Below are positions 1 to 5,483 of a DNA stretch of 6,311 nt, in pieces. A model generated the notes under the pieces. That model was not told the DNA's origin. It was given only the letters and a program-made list of their open reading frames with translations, and made no database searches. Positions within the stretch are counted from its first letter, which is position 1. Each line of letters opens with the position of its first letter. Both the position numbers and the translations under genes were made by a program. Where the stretch lies: assembly GCA_023443865.1 (NCBI GenBank), contig JAEZST010000013.1, positions 1-6,311 of the forward strand, read 5' to 3'. Source of the stretch: Spirochaetota bacterium. GTDB lineage: Bacteria; Spirochaetota; Spirochaetia; Treponematales; Treponemataceae.

Positions 1-50
1 GAAAATTCTCCGGGGGTTTATATTTGAAAATGCTTTTAAACCTGAGGTTG

Positions 51-163
51 TAGATAGCATTAAGACGAGCTTACAAGGTCCAAAAAACATTGTCGTCGAT
101 TCATGCGTTTATCTCCTTTCAAATAGTTATATTTACCTTGTAAGCTCCTTTTAGTGCTATCTA
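51..163. repeat. 29-nt imperfect inverted repeat with 55-nt loop
   Basis: The left arm is 51-79 and the right arm 135-163. The reverse complement of the left arm matches the right arm at 26 of 29 positions, with 13 consecutive matches (ACCTTGTAAGCTC) at the loop end and 9 (TGCTATCTA) at the outer end. GTT at 47-49 can also pair with AAC at 165-167 across one mismatch. There is no T tract after either arm, so it is not a standard intrinsic terminator. It could be a structured RNA, a terminase recognition element, or the end repeats of a tiny element about 113 bp long. The repeat is plainly visible in the sequence; its function is unknown. Confidence 0.8.
60..104 (-). CDS. Possible 14-residue leader-type peptide in the hairpin loop
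   Basis: On the minus strand, GAAAGGAG (120-113) is followed after 8 nt by ATG at 104. The frame encodes MNRRQCFLDLVSSS and then TAA at 62-60. The SD and start codon fall in the loop of the inverted repeat, while the last codons run into the stem arm at 79-60. That arrangement resembles a leader peptide whose translation would open a hairpin. There is no clear minus-strand promoter: TATAAC at 131-126 is -10-like, but it lies too close to the SD and lacks a matching -35. No larger minus-strand gene follows within the window. It may be chance. Confidence 0.15.
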   Translation of the reverse strand: MNRRQCFLDLVSSS

Positions 164-192
164 AAACTGCTGCAAAACATATACAAAACTGC
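163..192 (+). repeat. Direct repeat AAAACTGC, two copies 22 nt apart
   Basis: AAAACTGC occurs exactly at 163-170 and 185-192, a spacing of 22 nt or about two helical turns. Between them TGCAAAAC (171-178) reuses the same letters, giving two CAAAAC cores at 173-178 and 184-189. Helically phased short repeats next to terS are the kind of site that small-terminase rings bind. With an 8-base unit in AT-rich DNA, chance is a real alternative. Confidence 0.35.
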
Positions 193-195
193 AAG

Positions 196-203
196 AAAGG
201 AGG
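196..203 (+). promoter_or_regulatory. Ribosome binding site of terS
   Basis: AAAGGAGG ends 8 nt before the ATG at 212. This is close to a perfect anti-SD match and fixes the start of the small terminase gene. Confidence 0.85.
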
Positions 204-211
204 CGGTAAAG

Positions 212-562
212 ATGGCAAAAGTCAAAGCAAGTGGTACTAATGACAGCTCTACTAAAAAGCGAAGACCAGCTTTAACACCAGAAGCTAGAGAAAATCAGTT
301 GATAGCTTTAGCCGTCGACTTGGTTGAGAAGCGATTGATCGAGGGTACTGCCTCGTCTCAAGAAACTACGCATTTTTTAAAGCTGGCTAGTAGCAAAGCT
401 AGAATCGAAAAAGAAATTTTAGAGAGACAGAAAGATTTGATAACCGCTAGGACTGAGGCTCTTCAGTCTCAGAAGAGAGTTGAAGAACTTTATGCTGAAG
501 CTATCAAAGCTATGCGAAAATATTCAGGCCAAGGTGATGATAATGAAAACGATGAATATTAA
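212..562 (+). CDS. terS: Terminase small subunit (TerS-like)
   Basis: The 116-residue protein probably recognises viral DNA and recruits the large terminase to start head filling. It has a lysine- and serine-rich N-terminus (residues 1-20), a conserved-looking core with RRPALTPEARENQLIALAVDL (about 17-37) and SSQETTHFLKLASSKARIEK (48-67), a charged alpha-helical and probably coiled-coil stretch (about 60-103), and an acidic tail (GDDNENDEY). Small size, helical content and position at the head of the packaging module, upstream of HNH and TerL, fit TerS. I also recall this core from proteins in that position in Firmicutes phages. No classical helix-turn-helix is obvious by eye. Its 3' end overlaps the HNH start by 20 nt, which suggests translational coupling. 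Confidence 0.72.
   Translation: MAKVKASGTNDSSTKKRRPALTPEARENQLIALAVDLVEKRLIEGTASSQETTHFLKLASSKARIEKEILERQKDLITARTEALQSQKRVEELYAEAIKAMRKYSGQGDDNENDEY
531..545 (+). promoter_or_regulatory. SD and start choice for the HNH gene
   Basis: AAGGTGA (531-537), inside the terS coding end, precedes the ATG at 543 by 5 nt and the alternative ATG at 552 by 14 nt. The frame is open further upstream to an ATG at 480. The residues before 543 are read from terS in another frame and do not look like family sequence, so 543 is preferred. Confidence 0.6.
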
Positions 563-968
563 AACCTATTCGGAATTATCAAAGCTCACAACTTTTGAGG
601 AACGATATCGATATTTACGTTTGGGAGGTCGTGTTGGTGAAGAGACATTTGGTTTCGATAGATGGATAAATCAAATGTTTTATAAAGATCCCGAATGGTT
701 GAAAATTCGAGATGAAGTAATTATTAGAGATAATGGTTGTGACTTAGGGATTGAAGGAAGAGAGATTTATTCTAGAATAATAGTTCATCATATGAATCCG
801 ATAACTAAGGCTGATATTTTGGATAGAAGCGAATTTCTTTTAAATCCGGAGTATTTAATATGCACCGTTAAAAATACTCATGATGCAATTCATTACGGTG
901 ACGAAAATTTATTAATCACGCTACCGATGGAACGAAATGTAAATGACACTTGTCCTTGGCGGCGATAA
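543..968 (+). CDS. HNH homing-type endonuclease, terminase accessory
   Basis: Starting at ATG 543 the product has 141 residues. The HNH core is visible as IIVHHMNPI (79-87, with H82/H83), LLNPEYLICT (99-108, with N101) and NTHDAIHYG (111-119, with H113 and H117). The upstream block FGFDRWINQMFYKDPEW and RDNGCDLGI and the ending NDTCPWRR are recognisable from HNH proteins encoded beside terminase genes. No zinc-binding CxxC pairs are present; the cysteines are C66, C107 and C137. In HK97-like phages, an HNH protein next to the terminase genes (HK97 gp74) is established as stimulating cos cleavage by the terminase. The same role is inferred here from sequence type and from its position immediately after terS. 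The gene overlaps terS by 20 nt. A selfish homing endonuclease is less likely, because the gene is tightly embedded and interrupts nothing visible. Confidence 0.85.
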   Translation: MKTMNIKTYSELSKLTTFEERYRYLRLGGRVGEETFGFDRWINQMFYKDPEWLKIRDEVIIRDNGCDLGIEGREIYSRIIVHHMNPITKADILDRSEFLLNPEYLICTVKNTHDAIHYGDENLLITLPMERNVNDTCPWRR

Positions 969-970
969 TA

Positions 971-977
971 AAAGGAG
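971..977 (+). promoter_or_regulatory. Ribosome binding site of the SH3 gene
   Basis: AAAGGAG lies 9 nt before the ATG at 987 and just after the HNH stop codon (966-968). Confidence 0.75.
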
Positions 978-986
978 AAAATAAAA

Positions 987-1373
987 ATGTCTAAGAAGGA
1001 TTATACAAAGTTTACAAAGACCAATGATGAACGTGGTAAGGTTCAGCAGACTCCGATGAATTATGTTTCTGAAGATTCTAATGATATTGGTATTAGTGAT
1101 GAAATCCACGAGGATGTAATGACTATCGAACCTGAAGTTGCCAGGGAAGAAGCACCTAAGCTTAAGAAGATGAAGATTGGTATTGTTGTTAATTGCGAAA
1201 GACTTAATGTACGTAGAGATCCTCGAAGAGATGCTCTTATCGTATGTGCAATAAACAAGAATACTGAAGTTATGATCGATGAAAGTGGAAGCACTCGATA
1301 CTTCTATAAGATCTGTACTGCTTCTGGTATTGAAGGATTCTGTGTAAAGGATTACATTGCTATAACAGAGTAA
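987..1373 (+). CDS. Stand-alone bacterial SH3-domain protein
   Basis: The 128-residue protein has an acidic, low-complexity N-terminal half (1-57) and a C-terminal bacterial SH3 (SH3b) domain at about 63-127. SH3b hallmarks are CERLNVRRDP (70-79, the usual LNVR-P entry strand), a central NTEVMI strand (92-97), and GIEGFCVKDYI (114-124, the usual G-GWV---YL-type end). SH3b domains usually bind cell-wall peptide or glycan, but here there is no lytic domain, signal peptide or membrane segment. All 12 lysines use AAG, which is unlike terS and the 1750-2460 gene but like the protease-capsid gene. That hints at high expression and a possible virion role such as head decoration. This is inference; the fold call itself is fairly secure. 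Confidence 0.72.
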   Translation: MSKKDYTKFTKTNDERGKVQQTPMNYVSEDSNDIGISDEIHEDVMTIEPEVAREEAPKLKKMKIGIVVNCERLNVRRDPRRDALIVCAINKNTEVMIDESGSTRYFYKICTASGIEGFCVKDYIAITE

Positions 1374-1380
1374 AGGAGGA
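1374..1380 (+). promoter_or_regulatory. Ribosome binding site of the connector-like gene
   Basis: AGGAGGA begins directly after the SH3 stop codon (1371-1373) and lies 5 nt before the ATG at 1386. Confidence 0.75.
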
Positions 1381-1385
1381 TCGAT

Positions 1386-1724
1386 ATGGACAGCATACTG
1401 ACATCGATAAAGAAGATGCTCGGGATCGCTGAAGAATACACTCATTTCGATCCTGACATAGTGATGCACATTAATTCTGCATTCATGGTATTAACACAGC
1501 TCGGAGTTGGTCCTCCCGAAGGTTTCAGAATTAATGATGATTCTTCGGTTTGGAGTGACTTCATTCCTGAAGATGATAAGCGCTTCGAAGCTGTTCCAAC
1601 GTATGTGTATCAAAAGGTTAAGCTAAATTTTGATCCTCCTTCTAGTTCTGCTGTGATAGATTCCTTCAATCGATCTATAAGTGAGTTTGAATGGCGTCTT
1701 AATGTAGCAGCTGAATCTATATAA
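1386..1724 (+). CDS. Putative head-tail connector (gp6/Ad1-like)
   Basis: The 112-residue protein has an N-terminal helix with SILTSIKKMLGI, then DPDIVMHINSAFMVLTQLGVGP (22-43), VYQKVKLNFDPPSSSAVIDS (74-93) and a C-terminal helix with EFEWRLNVAAES. Small, mostly helical proteins with a first helix of the type HINS-F--L-QLG resemble the phage head-tail connector family (HK97 gp6 / SPP1 gp15 type), which forms a ring under the portal. I recall nearly identical proteins in gut Firmicutes phages, usually labelled hypothetical or adaptor. Its place here is unusual, because connector genes normally follow the capsid gene. All five lysines use AAG. The family call is moderate and the exact role is inferred. 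Confidence 0.5.
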   Translation: MDSILTSIKKMLGIAEEYTHFDPDIVMHINSAFMVLTQLGVGPPEGFRINDDSSVWSDFIPEDDKRFEAVPTYVYQKVKLNFDPPSSSAVIDSFNRSISEFEWRLNVAAESI

Positions 1725-1733
1725 ACTTTATGA

Positions 1734-1741
1734 TAGGAGGA
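1734..1741 (+). promoter_or_regulatory. Ribosome binding site of the HGILGMKWG-protein gene
   Basis: TAGGAGGA ends 8 nt before the ATG at 1750. The ATG sits in a TCAAAATGGATA segment that is also found at two later gene starts. Confidence 0.75.
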
Positions 1742-1749
1742 AATTCAAA

Positions 1750-2460
1750 ATGGATAGTCGAGAACTTTATCATCATGGAATTCTTGGCATGAAATGGGGC
1801 ATCCGAAGATACCAGAATAAAGATGGAACCTTGACTGAACTCGGAAAGAAACGGCAAGCAAAGATAGAAGCAAAAGAAGCCAAGGCTGAAGCAAAAAGGA
1901 AAGAAGAAGAAGCTAAAGTCGCGAAACAAATAGAAACAACTAGAGCTCAATTACTTAAATCTACAGATGCTTCAGAATTATACGAATATCGAGATCTTTT
2001 AACTACTGCTGAAATTAACGAGCGTATAGATCGTATCAATAAAGAAGCTACACTACGTTCGTTAACAGAAAATAAGAAAAAGACCACGATGGATTATATG
2101 GATAGAGCTATACAATGGGGAAAGAAAATCAACGATTTATCAACCACGGTAAATAGTTCTCCTATATTTCAGTCTTTAATGAAAAAGCTTAAAGATAAAT
2201 ACATGCCAAATGAACCATTTGATTTGAAAGCAATATTTGAAAAACGAAGTACTTTATCCAATTCCGAAATTGCATCTGTTTTACAACGAGTAAAGAACGA
2301 AAATCAGCTAGAAAAATTATTTAGAGAAAGATACCCTCTAGTAGATCAGATCTCCGTATCCGATGTATCCGATTCACAACGGGTAAAAGATGCGAATTAT
2401 AAAAAAGCTATACTTAAACAGATACGTAAACAGAAGCGTAAGCATAAAGGAGGCAACTAA
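1750..2460 (+). CDS. HGILGMKWG-motif coiled-coil phage protein, function unknown
   Basis: The 236-residue protein starts with ELYHHGILGMKWGIRRYQNKDGTLTELG (5-32). This motif recurs at the ends of otherwise different phage structural proteins in Firmicutes; to my knowledge its function is not established. A highly charged Lys/Glu/Ala coiled coil follows (about 33-62). Then comes a helical part containing two similar segments (81-105 and 166-190) that share the pattern R--L---EI-----R---E--L--L, and finally a strongly basic tail (KQIRKQKRKHKGG, 223-235). There is no signal peptide or membrane segment. A basic C-terminal tail and coiled coil fit a scaffold, a head-internal protein or a nucleic-acid-binding protein, but nothing in the sequence settles this. 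It sits directly before TerL, 7 nt apart, and its last codons carry the TerL SD. Confidence 0.6.
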   Translation: MDSRELYHHGILGMKWGIRRYQNKDGTLTELGKKRQAKIEAKEAKAEAKRKEEEAKVAKQIETTRAQLLKSTDASELYEYRDLLTTAEINERIDRINKEATLRSLTENKKKTTMDYMDRAIQWGKKINDLSTTVNSSPIFQSLMKKLKDKYMPNEPFDLKAIFEKRSTLSNSEIASVLQRVKNENQLEKLFRERYPLVDQISVSDVSDSQRVKDANYKKAILKQIRKQKRKHKGGN

Positions 2461-2470
2461 TTAAATTATG
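2446..2470 (+). promoter_or_regulatory. SD and start of TerL, embedded in the upstream gene
   Basis: AAAGGAGG (2446-2453) lies inside the last codons of the preceding gene (encoding KGG), 14 nt before the only nearby ATG (2468). The spacing is longer than optimal, so TerL synthesis probably depends on coupling to termination of the upstream gene at 2458-2460. Confidence 0.55.
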
Positions 2471-4213
2471 GCGTTATCAAACACTGCCGTTCCTAAGTAT
2501 TACGGCATGTTTCGTGATGCCGTGATTAGGGGCGAAATACCAGTAAATCGAGAGATTTCAATGGAGATGAATCGAATAGATGATCTCATAGCGAATCCTG
2601 GAATCTGGTATGATGATCAAGCTATTGATGGATTCATCGAATATTGCGAAAACGAATTAACTCTTACCGATGGCGAAGATCTTACGTTATTAGATTCGTT
2701 TAAGTTATGGGCTGAACAAGTATTTGGATGGTATTACTTTGTAGAGAGAAGTGTGTACGTGCCGTATCCAGATGGTCATGGCGGACATTATGTTAAAAAG
2801 TCAATCAAGAAGAGACTGATTAATAAGCAATATCTTATAGTTGGTCGAGGAGCGGCTAAATCCATGTACGCATCATGTATGCAAAGTTATTATCTGAATG
2901 TTGATTGTTCTACAACTCATCAGATAACTACTGCTCCAACCATGGTACAAGCCGAAGAAGTTATGTCGCCTATTAAAACTTCTATAACTAGAGCTAGAGG
3001 TCCTCTCTTTAAGTTTTTGACTGAAGGTTCGCTGCAAAACACCACCGGATCTAAAGCCAATCGTATGAAACTAGCATCTACAAAAAAAGGAATCGAGAAT
3101 TTCTTAACAGGTTCGCTATTAGAAGTAAGACCGATGAGTATAGATAAGATTCAGGGTTCAAGAGCAAAAATCTGGACAATCGACGAATGGCTTTCCGGCG
3201 ATGTTAGAGAAGATGTAGTTGGTGCTGCAGAACAAGGTGCCTCTAAGAATGATGATTATCTTATTATAGCAATTAGTTCAGAAGGTACAGTCCGAAATGG
3301 ACCAGGCGATACAATCAAAATGGAGTTAATGGACATTCTTAAAGGAGAATACATAAATCCTCATGTTTCCATTTGGTGGTATAAGCTAGATTCAATAGAC
3401 GAAGTTTCAGATCCTAGTATGTGGCTTAAAGCTAATCCTAATTTGGGCAAGACTGTTAGCTATGAAACTTATCAGTTAGATGTAGAAAGAGCTGAAAAAG
3501 CTCCTGCTACTAGAAATGATATTTTAGCTAAGAGATTCGGAATTCCCCTGGAAGGTTATACATACTACTTCACTTATGAAGAAACTCTTCCTCATAGAAG
3601 ACGAGATTATTGGAATATGCCATGTTCGCTCGGAGCAGACCTTTCTCAAGGCGACGACTTCTGTGCATTTACATTCTTATTCCCTTTACGAAATGGTGCA
3701 TTTGGAGTTAAGACAAGAAACTACATAACTGAATTAACTATGAAGAAACTTCCTTCCGCTATGCGTTTTAAGTACGACGAATTCGTAAAAGAAGGCAGTT
3801 TAATTGTCATGCCTGGAACTGTATTGGACATGATGCAAGTGTATGATGATATCGATAATCACATAATTAACTGTAATTATGACGTTAGATCTTTCGGTTA
3901 TGACCCATATAATGCTAGAGAATTCGTAGAAAGATGGGAACGAGAAAACGGTCCATTTGGAATAGAAAAAGTTCAGCAAGGTTCTAAGACTGAATCAGTT
4001 CCATTGGGAGAATTGAAGAAACTTTCAGAAGAAAGATTACTTTTATTCGATGAAGATCTTATGACCTTTACTATGGGTAATTGTATAACTTTAGAAGATA
4101 CAAACGGCAATAGAAAATTACTTAAGAAGCGATATGACCAGAAAATAGATGCTGTTGCAGCAATGATGGATGCTTATGTCGCTTACAAACTAAACAAAGA
4201 AGCATTTGAATAG
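2468..4213 (+). CDS. terL: Terminase large subunit, ATPase and nuclease
   Basis: The 581-residue protein is of usual length for the HK97/Terminase_1-type motor, which pumps DNA through the portal and cuts it at the start and end of packaging. The ATPase domain (about 80-360) shows a Walker A-like loop VGRGAAKS (125-132), QITTAPTMVQAEEV (152-165), the block KIQGSRAKIW (227-236), and Walker B IWTIDE (235-240) with D239 and E240. The nuclease domain (about 385-575) shows the expected RNase H-like acidic residues in GADLSQGDD (D391), FGYDPYN (D479) and QKIDAVAAM (D561). The N-terminal VPKYYGMFRDAVIRGEIPV supports ATG 2468 as the start. The Walker A loop has Ala instead of Gly before the lysine, a deviation tolerated in terminases. 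The gene overlaps nothing and stops in TAG, which is part of the next SD. Confidence 0.95.
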   Translation: MALSNTAVPKYYGMFRDAVIRGEIPVNREISMEMNRIDDLIANPGIWYDDQAIDGFIEYCENELTLTDGEDLTLLDSFKLWAEQVFGWYYFVERSVYVPYPDGHGGHYVKKSIKKRLINKQYLIVGRGAAKSMYASCMQSYYLNVDCSTTHQITTAPTMVQAEEVMSPIKTSITRARGPLFKFLTEGSLQNTTGSKANRMKLASTKKGIENFLTGSLLEVRPMSIDKIQGSRAKIWTIDEWLSGDVREDVVGAAEQGASKNDDYLIIAISSEGTVRNGPGDTIKMELMDILKGEYINPHVSIWWYKLDSIDEVSDPSMWLKANPNLGKTVSYETYQLDVERAEKAPATRNDILAKRFGIPLEGYTYYFTYEETLPHRRRDYWNMPCSLGADLSQGDDFCAFTFLFPLRNGAFGVKTRNYITELTMKKLPSAMRFKYDEFVKEGSLIVMPGTVLDMMQVYDDIDNHIINCNYDVRSFGYDPYNAREFVERWERENGPFGIEKVQQGSKTESVPLGELKKLSEERLLLFDEDLMTFTMGNCITLEDTNGNRKLLKKRYDQKIDAVAAMMDAYVAYKLNKEAFE

Positions 4214-4220
4214 GAGGTGA
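4212..4220 (+). promoter_or_regulatory. Ribosome binding site of the portal gene
   Basis: AGGAGGTGA overlaps the TerL stop codon (TAG, 4211-4213) and lies 9 nt before the ATG at 4230. It is the longest anti-SD match in the window and implies strong coupled translation of the portal. Confidence 0.8.
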
Positions 4221-4229
4221 GAAATCAAA

Positions 4230-5483
4230 ATGGATAAGCCATTAAGTACTAGGTTTAAACATGCCTGGAATACTTTCTTTAACAGAGATCCCACTGATGA
4301 TTTCAAAGACGTCACCATAAGCTATTCTTATAGGCCAGATAGACTAAGACTTACTAAGGGTAATGAACGGTCAATTGCTACATCGATATTTAATCGAATA
4401 GCTCTAGATGTATCATCGATAAATATTCAGCATTGTAAATTAGATAAAAATGGCAGATACATATCACCCATTAATTCTAAACTTAACAATTGCTTAACTC
4501 TTGAAGCTAATAAAGATCAGACATCGCGAGCTTTTATTCAGGATGTTGTAATGTCCATGTTCGACGAAGGATGTGTAGCAATAGTACCAATTGAAACTAC
4601 TGCTAATCCATCGATAACCGATTCTTATGATATTTATTCAATGAGAACTGGTAAGATTCTAGAATGGTATCCCGATCAAGTAAAGGTTCGTGTGTATAAT
4701 GATAGAACTGGAAAGAAAGAAGATATAAAGCTTCCTAAAAATACAGTTGCTATTATAGAAAATCCATTATATGCAGTTATGAACGAGCCGAACTCGATAA
4801 TGCAACGTCTGATAAGAAAACTGAATCTTCTGGATGCTATAGATGAGCAAAGTGGTTCTGGAAAGTTGGATTTGATAATTCAGCTTCCTTATACTATTAG
4901 ATCTGAAGCTAGACGTAAAGAGGCTGAAAAGAGACGTAAGGACATCGAAATGCAATTAGCGAATTCCAAGTATGGCATTGCTTATGCTGATGCTACTGAG
5001 CATATAACTCAGTTAAACCGTTCAGTTGAAAATAATCTAATGAAACAGATCGAGTATTTAACCGAAATGGCATATAGTCAATTGGGAATCACCCAAACTA
5101 TATTAGATGGAACAGCTGATGAAAAGACAATGTTAAATTACAATAATCGAACCGTTGAGCCTATAATTTCAGCTATTGTTGACGGTATGAAAAGAACGTT
5201 TTTAAGTAAAACGGCAAGATCTCAATTACAGTCAATTTTATTCTTTAATAATCCATTTAAACTTGTTCCTATTAGTCAGATTGCCGAAGTAGCGGATAAG
5301 TTTACTAGAAATGAGATTCTGACATCTAATGAAATTAGACAGATTATTGGTATGAAGCCGTCTAATGATCCAAAGGCAGATCAGCTTATAAACAGTAATA
5401 TTAGTCAACCTAATGAAGTGGTTGAAAAGTATACTAATTCTAATGAAAATGATGAGAAAGGAGAAGAAAATCAAAATGGATAA
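4230..5483 (+). CDS. Portal protein, HK97 family
   Basis: The 417-residue protein is close to the typical HK97-type portal length. Portals form the dodecameric ring at one head vertex through which DNA enters and leaves. Recognisable parts are IATSIFNRIALDVSSINIQH (49-68, the conserved early portal helix and strand), LEWYPDQVKVRVYND (144-158), MQRLIRKLNLLDAIDEQSGS (191-210), the LGITQTILDGTADEKTMLNY stretch (285-304) followed by NNRTVEPIISAI (305-316), and the C-terminal NEILTSNEIRQIIGMKPSNDP (361-381). The charged segment 224-245 is probably the helical stem or clip region. The tail is acidic and asparagine-rich (401-417), and its codons hold the SD of the next gene. It follows TerL directly, the classical order, and overlaps the protease start by 8 nt. 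Confidence 0.93.
   Translation: MDKPLSTRFKHAWNTFFNRDPTDDFKDVTISYSYRPDRLRLTKGNERSIATSIFNRIALDVSSINIQHCKLDKNGRYISPINSKLNNCLTLEANKDQTSRAFIQDVVMSMFDEGCVAIVPIETTANPSITDSYDIYSMRTGKILEWYPDQVKVRVYNDRTGKKEDIKLPKNTVAIIENPLYAVMNEPNSIMQRLIRKLNLLDAIDEQSGSGKLDLIIQLPYTIRSEARRKEAEKRRKDIEMQLANSKYGIAYADATEHITQLNRSVENNLMKQIEYLTEMAYSQLGITQTILDGTADEKTMLNYNNRTVEPIISAIVDGMKRTFLSKTARSQLQSILFFNNPFKLVPISQIAEVADKFTRNEILTSNEIRQIIGMKPSNDPKADQLINSNISQPNEVVEKYTNSNENDEKGEENQNG
5457..5463 (+). promoter_or_regulatory. Ribosome binding site of the protease-capsid gene
   Basis: AAAGGAG inside the portal coding end lies 12 nt before the ATG at 5476, which itself overlaps the portal stop (ATGGATAA, 5476-5483). The arrangement favours coupled re-initiation. 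Confidence 0.65.

Larger units (their letters stand above)
1..211. other. Non-coding region upstream of terS, possible packaging site
   Basis: This is the only stretch in the window without a convincing gene. It holds a G-rich run (11-16), a small palindrome AACCT-G-AGGTT (39-49), a long inverted repeat (51-163), a short direct repeat (163-170 and 185-192) and the terS SD. In cos and pac phages, the DNA site bound and cut by terminase commonly lies just upstream of or inside terS. A packaging-site role is therefore plausible from position and repeat content, but no known cos sequence is recognised. No convincing -35/-10 pair or T-tailed terminator hairpin was found on either strand. Confidence 0.35.

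Noticed and set aside
24..56. TTGAAA (24-29) as a -35 box for a promoter in front of terS.
   Set aside because: No acceptable -10 hexamer lies at 16-18 nt spacing; the late promoter is probably outside the window.
2..154. Frame open for 50 codons at the left edge, ending in TAG at 152-154, possibly the 3' end of an upstream gene.
   Set aside because: The translation (starting KILRGFIFENAF) is not recognised, the frame would run through the loop and right arm of the inverted repeat, and an open stretch of this length is not rare by chance. It cannot be excluded without the sequence to the left.
51..175. Intrinsic terminator for an upstream gene.
   Set aside because: The stem is long and imperfect with a 55-nt loop, and it is followed by A-rich rather than T-rich sequence on both strands.
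480..542. Upstream extension of the HNH gene to ATG 480.
   Set aside because: This part overlaps terS coding sequence with no SD before 480, and its residues do not resemble HNH proteins; ATG 543 has an SD.
921..1469. Minus-strand open frame of 182 codons.
   Set aside because: It lies opposite the HNH, SH3 and connector genes, has a low-complexity Ile/Leu/Ser/Phe-rich composition typical of antisense shadows, and has no SD of its own.
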